The translations under genes were made by a program, and so were the position numbers. Below the pieces are notes generated by a model. The model had not been told where the DNA came from. It worked only from the letters and a program-made list of their open reading frames with translations, and did not search any database. This document shows positions 1 through 6,393 of a stretch of 7,804 nucleotides of DNA, one piece after another (the stretch's first letter is position 1; every line of letters starts with the position of its first letter). The stretch is from assembly GCA_002748505.1 (NCBI GenBank), contig PDSN01000082.1, forward strand, positions 1 to 7,804, read 5' to 3'. Source of the DNA: Gammaproteobacteria bacterium (GTDB lineage Bacteria; Pseudomonadota; Gammaproteobacteria; Pseudomonadales; Halieaceae).

Positions 1-100
1 GGGTCAACGCTGCGGTCAGCGTGGTTTTACCGTGGTCAACGTGCCCAATGGTGCCCACGTTGACGTGGGGCTTACTGCGTTCAAATTTTTCCTTTGCCAT
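1..100 (-). CDS. tuf: Elongation factor Tu, N-terminal fragment (runs off the left edge)
   Basis: EF-Tu is the cytoplasmic GTPase that delivers aminoacyl-tRNA to the ribosome. Only the first 33 codons are present. The translation starts MAKEKFERSKPHVNVGTIGH and continues into the P-loop VDHGKTTL, which is the G1 motif of translational GTPases; this start is diagnostic for bacterial EF-Tu. The ATG is at 98-100, and an AGGAGA Shine-Dalgarno sequence lies 10 nt upstream (111-116). It follows tRNA-Thr in the same orientation, as tufB does in E. coli and Pseudomonas, so it is probably the tufB copy co-transcribed with the three tRNAs. Whether a second tuf copy exists elsewhere cannot be seen here. 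Confidence 0.97.
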   Translation of the reverse strand, partial: MAKEKFERSKPHVNVGTIGHVDHGKTTLTAALT

Positions 101-110
101 GACGACAATC

Positions 111-116
111 TCTCCT
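111..116 (-). promoter_or_regulatory. Shine-Dalgarno sequence of tuf
   Basis: AGGAGA on the minus strand, 10 nt before the tuf ATG. It supports that start; the spacing is slightly long. Confidence 0.8.
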
Positions 117-141
117 AAACACCGGCCGTAGCCACACTGTT

Positions 142-165
142 AAATAATAAAATCGGCTATGCCGA
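142..165 (-). terminator. Hairpin plus T-tract in the tRNA-Thr/tuf leader (possible attenuator)
   Basis: Read on the minus strand, TCGGC-ATA-GCCGA forms a 5-bp stem with a 3-nt loop (153-165), followed directly by TTTTATTATTT. This is the form of a weak intrinsic terminator. It lies 52 nt after the 3' CCA of tRNA-Thr and 52 nt before the tuf ATG, inside what should be one transcript. It may partly uncouple tRNA from tuf expression or protect or process the tRNA 3' end. The stem is short, so termination efficiency is uncertain. Confidence 0.45.
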
Positions 166-217
166 CCTTCACACTTACAACTTACCCAACTCGCAATACA
201 CGCCGAAACGAGACAAG

Positions 218-293
<76 letters not shown>

Positions 294-311
294 CTAAAAC
301 CGCGCCGTTCT

Positions 312-385
<74 letters not shown>

Positions 386-403
386 TACGCACTCGTATTG
401 TAT

Positions 404-487
404 TGGTGGAGGGGGGTGGATTCGAACCACCGAAGCTTTCGCGTCAGATTTACAGTCTGATCCCTTTGGCCACTCGGGAACCCCTCC
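404..487 (-). tRNA. tRNA-Tyr (anticodon GTA)
   Basis: This is an 84-nt class II tRNA with a long variable arm. Acceptor GGAGGGG pairs with CCCCTCC, followed by discriminator A and encoded CCA. The anticodon loop TGTAAAT carries GTA, and the T arm contains GGTTCGAATCC. It is the first gene of the cluster and begins only a few nucleotides after the predicted transcription start. In E. coli a tRNA-Thr (thrU) precedes tRNA-Tyr; none is present here. Confidence 0.96.
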
Positions 488-499
488 AGAAGGCGGCAT

Positions 500-528
500 A
501 TTGTCCAGACGTGCGCAACTTTTGTCAA
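500..528 (-). promoter_or_regulatory. Sigma70 promoter of the tRNA-tuf operon, stringent type
   Basis: On the minus strand there is a perfect -35 TTGACA (523-528), a 17-nt spacer and a -10 GACAAT (500-505). It is followed by the GC-rich discriminator ATGCCGCC, typical of stable-RNA promoters under ppGpp/DksA control. An A/T-rich stretch (TTAAAATAATT, about 544-554) upstream of the -35 could be an UP element. The predicted start is near 492-494, leaving a leader of about 5 nt before tRNA-Tyr. Control by ppGpp is inferred from the discriminator only. Confidence 0.8.
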
Positions 529-582
529 CACCCTTTCAGAATTATTTTAAGCCTGAATGTTTTTTATGGTGCAGCGCAGAGA

Positions 583-1869
583 TTATACAGGCCAAAACAA
601 GCAGACCCTGGCCCCGCCTTCGGGGGATTTCGCGATCATCACCCTGCCCTTATGCAGCTGGGCAATACGATTGACAATGGCCAGCCCCAAGCCAAAACCG
701 CTGTGCCCGCCGCGCTCATCAGCTCCCAGGCGCGCAAACGCCGACAGTGCCAGACTGCGGTGCTCCACAGCGATGCCCGGCCCGTCGTCATCGACACATA
801 AACGGCACCCTTTGTCGCCTAACGCCACTCTGACACAAACGCGCCTGTGCGCGTAGCGCTCGGCATTGCCAACCAGGTTGTCCAGCGCCCGCGTGAGCAG
901 GCGCTCATCGACCAGCACATTGCCCACATCCGCCGCCACGTCACAACCGAGCTCACAGCGATAACCCAGCGCACTGCGCTTTGCCACATAGGCATCGAGC
1001 CAGGGGCGAATCGGCAGGGACTCCATACGCGGCGTAAGGTTTTCTTCACTCAGGCTCGCATAGCCCAGCATCTCATCAATCAAGGTATTTAATTCATCGA
1101 TGTCTTCAAGCATCGCCGCGTGGTGCCGGTCGCGATCAAGCTGAGTTTTAGCGCTGGACATCATTTCAAGCGCAAAATGCATACGCGCCAGCGGTGTGCG
1201 CAGCTCATGGGATACCGCGTGGGTTAATTCCTGATGCGAACGCAGCAACCACTGGATGCGCTGGGCCATGGCATTGAAAGCCTGCCCCACGGGCGCAAGC
1301 CAAGACCCCGACGCCATCGCCACCCGGGATGAGAAATCCTGGGCCCCAAAGCGCTGCGCAGATTGCTGCAAGTGATCCAGATCCCTCGCCAACGGCCTCA
1401 GCCAGAAAAACACGATCAAACCTATGGTGAAATAAAACAGCGGCACCACCCACAACACCAGCGCATTTTCGTTGATGGGCGCTGGGATGAGTGCCAGTAC
1501 CCGATCACTGCCCCCAAGGCGACGATAAAACACGGGGTTATCCCCGCTATCAAACAACACCACCACCTCGCCCGCAGACAGGCGCTGATGGACATCCGTC
1601 ATTGTCAGGAAGTCATCGAGCAAAAGCAGTTGTGCAGGAATATCGGTTTGGGTTTGAATGTTGTCTAAAAACGCATCACCTGGCGCCGCCTGCCACAACT
1701 GTTCCGCCAAGACAAAGCTACCGCGAATCAACTGTTGCTCGCGTTGCCACTGTTGATGTTGAGCGCGTGATTCCAGAAAGAATTCCAGCACCATCCCCAC
1801 TACCAATACCAGCAACGCCAAAGCGAGATAGACCCGCCAAAAAAACACACTGGCGCGCGCTGAACTCAA
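583..1869 (-). CDS. rstB: RstB-like sensor histidine kinase
   Basis: This 428-aa inner-membrane kinase should phosphorylate the regulator encoded just upstream. TM1 is at about residues 12-31, followed by a periplasmic sensor of about 100 residues, TM2 at about 136-157 and a HAMP linker at about 158-210. The dimerisation domain carries the phospho-accepting H221 in SHELRTPLAR. The ATPase domain has the N box DNLVGNAERYA (N331, N335), the G1 box DDDGPGIA (362-367) and the G2 box GFGLGLAIV (391-399), so all catalytic motifs are intact. Domain lengths and local sequence resemble E. coli RstB. The start codon is TTG, sharing bases with the regulator's stop codon (TTGA); the next Met lies inside TM1, so TTG is the best choice and implies translational coupling. 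The stop is 55 nt before the -35 of the tRNA promoter, with no evident intrinsic terminator. The ligand is unknown. Confidence 0.92.
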   Translation of the reverse strand: MSSARASVFFWRVYLALALLVLVVGMVLEFFLESRAQHQQWQREQQLIRGSFVLAEQLWQAAPGDAFLDNIQTQTDIPAQLLLLDDFLTMTDVHQRLSAGEVVVLFDSGDNPVFYRRLGGSDRVLALIPAPINENALVLWVVPLFYFTIGLIVFFWLRPLARDLDHLQQSAQRFGAQDFSSRVAMASGSWLAPVGQAFNAMAQRIQWLLRSHQELTHAVSHELRTPLARMHFALEMMSSAKTQLDRDRHHAAMLEDIDELNTLIDEMLGYASLSEENLTPRMESLPIRPWLDAYVAKRSALGYRCELGCDVAADVGNVLVDERLLTRALDNLVGNAERYAHRRVCVRVALGDKGCRLCVDDDGPGIAVEHRSLALSAFARLGADERGGHSGFGLGLAIVNRIAQLHKGRVMIAKSPEGGARVCLFWPV

Positions 1870-2570
1870 GCGGACGCACCCTGCCCCGCCGCCAGCAAAT
1901 ACCCCTTACCCCACACCGTTTTTATCAGTCTGGGGCGCTTTTGGTCGTCGCCGAGCTTTTTGCGAAGATGGGACACGTACACATCTACTGTGCGATCAAG
2001 CCCATCGTATTCTATACCGCGCAGCTCTCTATAAAGGGTATCGCGAGATACCACGGTTCCCGCCGCTTTGAATAGAATATGCAACAGTTCAAACTCCTGC
2101 GTGGTCAAGTCCAGCGCTTCATTATTCTTATAAGCTGTTTGCGTGGCGATACATATGCGCAGCGCACCACACTGCAAATACTCCCGCTGTGGCTGGCGCC
2201 CACTGCCGTTTACACGGCGCAGCAGCGCGCGAATTCTGGCCAGCAACAGGCGCGGCTCGACAGGCTTACAAATATAATCGTCTGCGCCAAGCTCTAAGCC
2301 CACAACCTGATCAATATCGGCGGTCTTTGCGGTCAACATCATCAGTGGGCCATCGTAGCGCTCACGCAGCGCCCGACACAAACTCAGGCCATCCATACCC
2401 GGCAGCATCAGATCCAAAATAATCACGTCCGGCTCGTCGTCAAGCTGATGCAGCACCTCATCGCCTCGGACAAAACAGCGTACTGAAAACTCATGTGCCT
2501 GCAGGTACTCGCTGATTAAAGCCGCCAGACGTTCGTCATCTTCCACCAGCACAACTGAGAAATCGCCCAT
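1866..2570 (-). CDS. rstA: RstA-like OmpR-family response regulator
   Basis: This is a two-component DNA-binding regulator of 234 aa in the cytoplasm. The receiver domain (about residues 4-118) has the acidic pocket EDD at 10-12, phospho-acceptor D53 in ILDLMLPGMDG, T80 and K102. The C-terminal winged helix (about 130-228) contains LRGIEYDGLDRTVDVYVSHL and KTVWGKGYLL, closely resembling the RstA recognition region. The start is placed at ATG 2568-2570 because AGGG lies 6 nt upstream; a GTG immediately before it (2571-2573) would add one residue but sits too close to that site. It follows the DUF3019 gene by 24 nt and overlaps the kinase gene. Its targets probably include its own operon, given the repeats upstream of mipA; this is inference. 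Confidence 0.94.
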   Translation of the reverse strand: MGDFSVVLVEDDERLAALISEYLQAHEFSVRCFVRGDEVLHQLDDEPDVIILDLMLPGMDGLSLCRALRERYDGPLMMLTAKTADIDQVVGLELGADDYICKPVEPRLLLARIRALLRRVNGSGRQPQREYLQCGALRICIATQTAYKNNEALDLTTQEFELLHILFKAAGTVVSRDTLYRELRGIEYDGLDRTVDVYVSHLRKKLGDDQKRPRLIKTVWGKGYLLAAGQGASA

Positions 2571-2594
2571 CACCAGCCCTTTTGTTGTTTGTTC

Positions 2595-3029
2595 CTAAAA
2601 GATGCTCCAAGGATGCCGTCTGCGACGGCGCTTGGGGTTGCGCTGATTTACCCCCACAATCCTCACCGTAATCGGGGCAAGCCGACGCGAATGCTCACCG
2701 CGCGTCAACCAGTATTGCACGTGCTCTTTGGCACTTAAATGATGGCGCGCAGCGCCTCGCTCAGACTGCTGCCAACAGCGCAGGGGCTCGCCCTCGTTCA
2801 CAGAGGTGTACAGACAGTAGTCGCCCGCATCGAGCGCGTGCCACTCAAGCAACACCGACATCACGCAGGGTTTATCGTCTATCGTGTCCAGCAAACACAC
2901 ACCAGGACGCGCGGTAAGTACCACCTCGGCCGCTATAGCCTGTTTTACCCAGACACAGCCAACACATAGCAGCATCAGACCGAGCGCGCCAATACGCACA
3001 CCTCTCGAACTCGCCCCCCTAAAATTCAT
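2595..3029 (-). CDS. DUF3019 small periplasmic protein
   Basis: This is a 144-aa exported protein of unknown function. A hydrophobic signal segment (about residues 11-33) ends at AIAA|EVVL, a plausible signal peptidase I site. The mature part is about 110 aa with four cysteines (C45, C55, C72, C85) that could form two disulfides in the periplasm, in the setting EWHALDAGDYCLY and PLRCW. It ends in a basic run followed by HPWSIF, an ending I associate with DUF3019 proteins beside MipA and two-component genes. The ATG at 3027-3029 is chosen because it begins directly before the signal peptide and overlaps the mipA stop by 11 nt, with GGGG upstream; the open frame continues 24 codons further upstream inside mipA. 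Its role is unknown. Context suggests an accessory to the kinase or to MipA. Confidence 0.85.
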   Translation of the reverse strand: MNFRGASSRGVRIGALGLMLLCVGCVWVKQAIAAEVVLTARPGVCLLDTIDDKPCVMSVLLEWHALDAGDYCLYTSVNEGEPLRCWQQSERGAARHHLSAKEHVQYWLTRGEHSRRLAPITVRIVGVNQRNPKRRRRRHPWSIF

Positions 3030-3969
3030 AGTACACCCCAAAAAACACTGTTTGAGAGGTGTCTTCTGCGACCCAGGGGCTCTTGCTGATACTGTCGTCA
3101 AAAGCCGAAGCCTGCCACAAACCCAGCACTTGCCAGTGATCGCTCAGGCGATAAGCAACATTGAAGCGCGCGAAACCCGTCAAGGCATCACCTGCTTTGT
3201 AGGCGGCGCGCAGCTTGTTGACCTCGTGGGCGCGCACACCATAAAAATAATTCGCCGCTTGCGAGCTTTTCCAGACCAGACCGAGCCCGGGACTGAGCGA
3301 CCAGCGCCCACGCTTGAAATGATAAGCAGCCGAAAGCCAAAGCTCCTGTCCGTCGTGCCTGCCACTCACATCCGTGAGCAATTGTGCCTGCACCTCGACA
3401 CCACCGCGATAGTACAACCACTCCAGGCCCGCATCGACCGTAAGGCCGCGCCGTGGTGGCCGCTCTCTCTGCTGAGCTATCGGCTTGCTGTCAGGGTCTT
3501 TTTCCGGCAACGGCGATATCGTCGTATCCCCAGACTCCACTTGATCGACGCCAACACCGAGAAAACCAAAGCCGGCACGGTTAAAATGCGAGAAAAATAC
3601 GCGCTCGCTGCCAAGTCCGGCGATGGCGTTGATATCCCAGTGCTCACCACTGCCGACAAACCAGCCGATATCACCGTTATCAAAGAAGAAATACTCGCCA
3701 AAATAGCTGAGCTGCACACCGCCGTAGACAGGCACATCCTCGCCATTGACCAGCGGGTTTTCGCGTTGCCCATAACCCACAGCAATGCCCACTCGCCAAG
3801 GGCTGAGGTCGTCACCGTAGCGTGCGCTGGGGTAGAGCGACTCACAGCTCGGCACAGCCGCATTCTCTGCACGCGCTTCAGAAGATACCACGCAGCCCGA
3901 CCCTGCGTGCACTAACGCAGACACCAGCATCAGCAACGCAGCCAGCAATCTATGCAAAAATGTTTTCAT
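3019..3969 (-). CDS. MipA/OmpV-family outer-membrane protein
   Basis: This is a 316-aa outer-membrane beta-barrel. The N-terminal signal peptide is MKTFLHRLLAALLMLVSALV, followed by HAGSG. The mature N-terminus has two cysteines (C26, C42), then the family-typical PWRVGIAVGYGQRENPLV and YFGEYFFFDNGDIGW. Alternating aromatic strands run to a terminal YYEF, whose C-terminal Phe is the usual barrel-assembly signal. A long Pro/charged loop (about 145-175) looks like an extracellular insertion. The ATG at 3967-3969 is preferred over an upstream GTG (3991) because it starts directly at the signal peptide with AGAAG 9 nt upstream. MipA was named in E. coli as an MltA-interacting scaffold; OmpV relatives are surface proteins, and some are linked to polymyxin or metal responses. 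This is the first gene of the operon; its exact function is not determinable. Confidence 0.88.
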   Translation of the reverse strand: MKTFLHRLLAALLMLVSALVHAGSGCVVSSEARAENAAVPSCESLYPSARYGDDLSPWRVGIAVGYGQRENPLVNGEDVPVYGGVQLSYFGEYFFFDNGDIGWFVGSGEHWDINAIAGLGSERVFFSHFNRAGFGFLGVGVDQVESGDTTISPLPEKDPDSKPIAQQRERPPRRGLTVDAGLEWLYYRGGVEVQAQLLTDVSGRHDGQELWLSAAYHFKRGRWSLSPGLGLVWKSSQAANYFYGVRAHEVNKLRAAYKAGDALTGFARFNVAYRLSDHWQVLGLWQASAFDDSISKSPWVAEDTSQTVFFGVYYEF

Positions 3970-4004
3970 GCGTATCAGCTTCTCACAGGCCACAAGTAAA
4001 AACC

Positions 4005-4039
4005 GTTAAACTTCTTAACCGCCCGTTAAAAAGTGTAAC
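4005..4039. promoter_or_regulatory. Twin GTTAAA-N5-TAAC repeats, candidate operator for the mipA operon
   Basis: The plus strand has GTTAAACTTCTTAAC (4005-4019) and GTTAAAAAGTGTAAC (4025-4039), identical at the six bases left and four bases right of a variable 5-bp centre. Their start-to-start spacing is exactly 20 bp, two helical turns. They lie 36-70 bp upstream of the mipA ATG. One contains GTTACA on the minus strand, which is also the 3' half of the published E. coli RstA box. Binding by the regulator encoded in the operon is inference. Confidence 0.5.
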
Positions 4040-4071
4040 TTATCTATCGGCACACACCCGCCGCACAACTT

Positions 4072-4101
4072 TACAAAACACTACAAACTTGTAGCAAATA
4101 C
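4072..4101. promoter_or_regulatory. 10-bp-phased TACAAA array with internal palindrome
   Basis: Three consecutive 10-bp units (TACAAAACAC, TACAAACTTG, TAGCAAATAC) lie between the divergent genes. The 14-bp palindrome CTACAA-AC-TTGTAG (4081-4094) is embedded in them. Direct repeats at one-turn spacing are typical of OmpR-family operators, while a palindrome would suit a homodimeric repressor. The bound protein is unknown. Confidence 0.35.
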
Positions 4102-4158
4102 TTACTGTCTCGGCCAGCGCGTTGGCGTATGGTATTCTTCCCAGACAATCACCGCCAT

Positions 4159-4163
4159 GAGGT
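4159..4163 (+). promoter_or_regulatory. Shine-Dalgarno sequence that fixes the GTG start of the lipoprotein
   Basis: GAGGT lies 7 nt before GTG 4171-4173, whereas no such site precedes the in-frame ATG at 4129. Confidence 0.7.
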
Positions 4164-4170
4164 CCACATC

Positions 4171-6267
4171 GTGAATAATCTACGCTCCAGTCTTACGGCA
4201 TTATCCATAGTCATCGGCCTTGGCGCGTGCGGAGGTGGCGGCAGCAGTGATAGCGTCAATGCGTCAGACCCATCTCCCGTCGCCCCCCCGCCCACCGACG
4301 CCGCCAAAACCCCAGGCCTCTTTGTAAAGGCTGGCTCGGCAGATGAACTGGGCAACTTACTGCGAGACGGCATCAAGAATGGCAGTTATGTAAGCCGATC
4401 CAGTCAGCTGGTGCTATCGCCCGACTGCCCAAACTGTGCAGTGGCCGATGAAGCCGAAGTAGTCAGCGGTGATTTCTCCCGCAGCAATGTTCAAGAAGCG
4501 GGCGTCGATGAAGCCGACATCGTTAAATACGACGGCAGTATTCTGTACCAGCTGAACATGCCCGCAAACATCGGTGTTGTCGAAGCGCAGTCCGCTGCAT
4601 CCAACAACCCACCCGCACCCTATATCAAGCTTTGGCAAACTGACCCGGTAAACGCCACAGCCAAGTCCGCAGGTCGTATTACACTATCCCAAGAGCGTTT
4701 TTACCAAGCTGGCATGTATGTACACGCCAACGATTTATTAGTGATTCAAGAAACCACTCCAGAAGTAGACGTCGCCCTGTTCGCCGAACCCTACTACTGG
4801 CAAAACGGCAGAAGCGTTGTTAAACGCTATGATGTCAGCGACAGTGCAAACCCCACGCAAAACTTATCGCTGCAAATTGACGGCTCTTTACTTGGCAGTC
4901 GCTTGATTGATGGCACGCTGTACTTGATTACCCGCTTTTCACCGACAATTGACGATATCATCGTCTACCCGGATGGCGCGGAGCAAGTCGACAGCAACCG
5001 CAAGGCGGTGGACAACACTAAGACAGCGGATTTGCTGCCCAGAATCACCATCAACCGGCAAACACAAACACTGACCAGCGCTGTGGACTGCTACGTACCA
5101 AACCCCGACTACTCAGAACTACCCAGGCTTCCCTCCGATGGCAGTCTGGTCAATGTCACCGCGATCAATTTAAACGCACCCGATTCGGTGAGTAACTTTT
5201 GCATGAGCGGCTGGGTGAGCGGTTTTTATGTGTCAGCCAAAAGCCTGTATTTGACCGCCAACGTCGGCAACAACAGCACCTTGATTCACAAAATTGCCCT
5301 GGCCGATGGCGCGCCGGAATACCGCGGCTCCGGCAGCGTGCCCGGCTACATCGGCACACATAACCCCGCGTTCCTGATGGGCGAGAAAGACGACGCATTG
5401 ATGGTATTTAGCAGCTATTATAGAGACGGCGACTTCATGGCAACGGTAGATCCGCTAAACGACGTAACTGACAACAGCGCGGTCATCAACCAAAGCATCG
5501 CAACCTACGGTGAGCACCGCCTGACAACCCTGCGTGAATCCAGCAGCGCCTTCGCCCTGGAACAGGTGGCACAGCTGCCCAACGAAAACGCTCCGGCGCG
5601 CATCGGCAAAGATGGCGAGAGTTTTTACAGTGCACGCTTCGCGGGCAACAAAGCCTTCGCCGTTACCTTTAAAATCATTGACCCGCTGTATGCCTTTGAC
5701 ATCAGCGACCCCACCACGCCCCGCCTTGCGGGCGAGCTGGAACTACCCGGTGTATCGCATTTTCTACAGCCCCTGGGCGATAACTATTTACTGGGCATAG
5801 GCCAGAATATGGCGGGCGCGCAGCAGGTCACCCCCAGCGGCGTAAAAGTGGTACTGTTTGACGTCACGAACATCACCGCGCCCGTTGTCGTCAATGATTT
5901 TATCATCGGCAAACGCGGCAGCCGCAGCGCAGCGGAATATGACCACCTCGCCCTGTCTGTGCTACAAACTGAGGAGGGCTATCGCATAGCGTTGCCTGTT
6001 GAGCGCCACGACAAACCCATCGATCAGGGCGGCGCTACACCCCCCTCTGCGTGGCACCAATGGTCAGAAAGCGCTCTCTATTTATTCTCCCTGAGCACCG
6101 CCACCGGTGAGCTTAGCCTGGACAATAAAATCATCGCCGCCAGTATTGACCCTGACTTTGACGGCTCTTCGGTTCAGCGATCACTTTATCGAAGTCGATC
6201 GGTGATTCACAACGACGCCGTGTTTTTCTCACTGCCGCCTCGCCTGCTGGGCGGTCGCTGGCAGTAA
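4171..6267 (+). CDS. Lipoprotein with C-terminal beta-propeller domain (PF09826-like)
   Basis: This is a 698-aa exported lipoprotein. Starting at GTG 4171 it has a short basic N-terminus, a hydrophobic core and the lipobox LGAC with lipidated C20; Gly at +2 favours outer-membrane sorting. A Gly/Ser/Pro linker (21-44) follows. The family signature NVQEAGVDEADIVKYDG is at 106-122, and repeated DVS/DIS-D..NP blade-like segments occur at 221-228 and 510-517, plus DVTNITAP at 564-571. The stretch 487-545 (RFAGNKAFAVTF, DPLYAFDIS, LLGIGQ) is typical of this secreted propeller family distantly related to WD40 repeats. Cysteine pairs C86/C89 and C307/C344 may be disulfides. The upstream ATG at 4129 would put 14 polar residues before the signal peptide and lacks a Shine-Dalgarno sequence. 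The biochemical role of the family is not established. It is divergent from the mipA operon and shares its intergenic control region; a functional link is possible but unproven. Confidence 0.88.
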   Translation: MNNLRSSLTALSIVIGLGACGGGGSSDSVNASDPSPVAPPPTDAAKTPGLFVKAGSADELGNLLRDGIKNGSYVSRSSQLVLSPDCPNCAVADEAEVVSGDFSRSNVQEAGVDEADIVKYDGSILYQLNMPANIGVVEAQSAASNNPPAPYIKLWQTDPVNATAKSAGRITLSQERFYQAGMYVHANDLLVIQETTPEVDVALFAEPYYWQNGRSVVKRYDVSDSANPTQNLSLQIDGSLLGSRLIDGTLYLITRFSPTIDDIIVYPDGAEQVDSNRKAVDNTKTADLLPRITINRQTQTLTSAVDCYVPNPDYSELPRLPSDGSLVNVTAINLNAPDSVSNFCMSGWVSGFYVSAKSLYLTANVGNNSTLIHKIALADGAPEYRGSGSVPGYIGTHNPAFLMGEKDDALMVFSSYYRDGDFMATVDPLNDVTDNSAVINQSIATYGEHRLTTLRESSSAFALEQVAQLPNENAPARIGKDGESFYSARFAGNKAFAVTFKIIDPLYAFDISDPTTPRLAGELELPGVSHFLQPLGDNYLLGIGQNMAGAQQVTPSGVKVVLFDVTNITAPVVVNDFIIGKRGSRSAAEYDHLALSVLQTEEGYRIALPVERHDKPIDQGGATPPSAWHQWSESALYLFSLSTATGELSLDNKIIAASIDPDFDGSSVQRSLYRSRSVIHNDAVFFSLPPRLLGGRWQ

Positions 6268-6294
6268 CAACCGCCCACACCTCCTCCCATTTAC

Positions 6295-6320
6295 GCCCCT
6301 CCCCAGTGTGGAGGAGGGGC
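6295..6320 (+). terminator. GC-rich hairpin after the beta-propeller gene
   Basis: GCCCCTCC (6295-6302) pairs perfectly with GGAGGGGC (6313-6320), and the loop can add CCA/TGG with one bulged A. It starts 27 nt after the stop codon. There is no T-run after it, so it is not a standard intrinsic terminator; it may stabilise the mRNA 3' end. It lies just upstream of the next gene's promoter. Confidence 0.4.
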
Positions 6321-6329
6321 AAGCAATAC

Positions 6330-6358
6330 AAGACAAGTCTTCCTGTTTTTCTTATAAT
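6330..6358 (+). promoter_or_regulatory. Sigma70 promoter of the alpha-hydroxy-acid dehydrogenase gene
   Basis: -35 AAGACA (6330-6335), 17-nt spacer, perfect -10 TATAAT (6353-6358). The predicted start is near 6365, giving a leader of about 30 nt. No LldR-type or other operator is obvious around it. Confidence 0.65.
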
Positions 6359-6383
6359 TCCCCTGTACTGCAAAAAAAACGAT

Positions 6384-6387
6384 GGAG
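6384..6387 (+). promoter_or_regulatory. Shine-Dalgarno sequence that fixes the lldD-like start
   Basis: GGAG is followed by 6 nt and ATG 6394-6396. The earlier in-frame ATG at 6382 overlaps this site and has only an A-run upstream. Confidence 0.75.
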
Positions 6388-6393
6388 TACAGC

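Noticed and set aside
606..626. CCCC/GGGG hairpin near the kinase stop codon as a terminator
   Set aside because: It lies inside the coding region and is not followed by a T-run on the minus strand.
403..801. 132-codon open frame on the plus strand
   Set aside because: It runs antisense through tRNA-Tyr, the tRNA promoter and the kinase 3' end. It is not a gene.
2940..2970. Lipobox in the DUF3019 signal peptide (LCVGC)
   Set aside because: The residues before either cysteine do not fit the lipobox pattern, and a good signal peptidase I site (AIAA|E) follows.
2884..3915. 343-codon open frame on the plus strand opposite mipA and DUF3019
   Set aside because: It is antisense to two well-supported genes and its product shows no domain or signal. 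It is a shadow of the codon bias on the other strand.
6230..6270. Possible frameshift at the C-terminus of the beta-propeller protein
   Set aside because: The end after DAVFF (SLPPRLLGGRWQ) looks unusual, but the alternative frames do not continue a recognisable propeller strand, and a short ending in this place fits the family.
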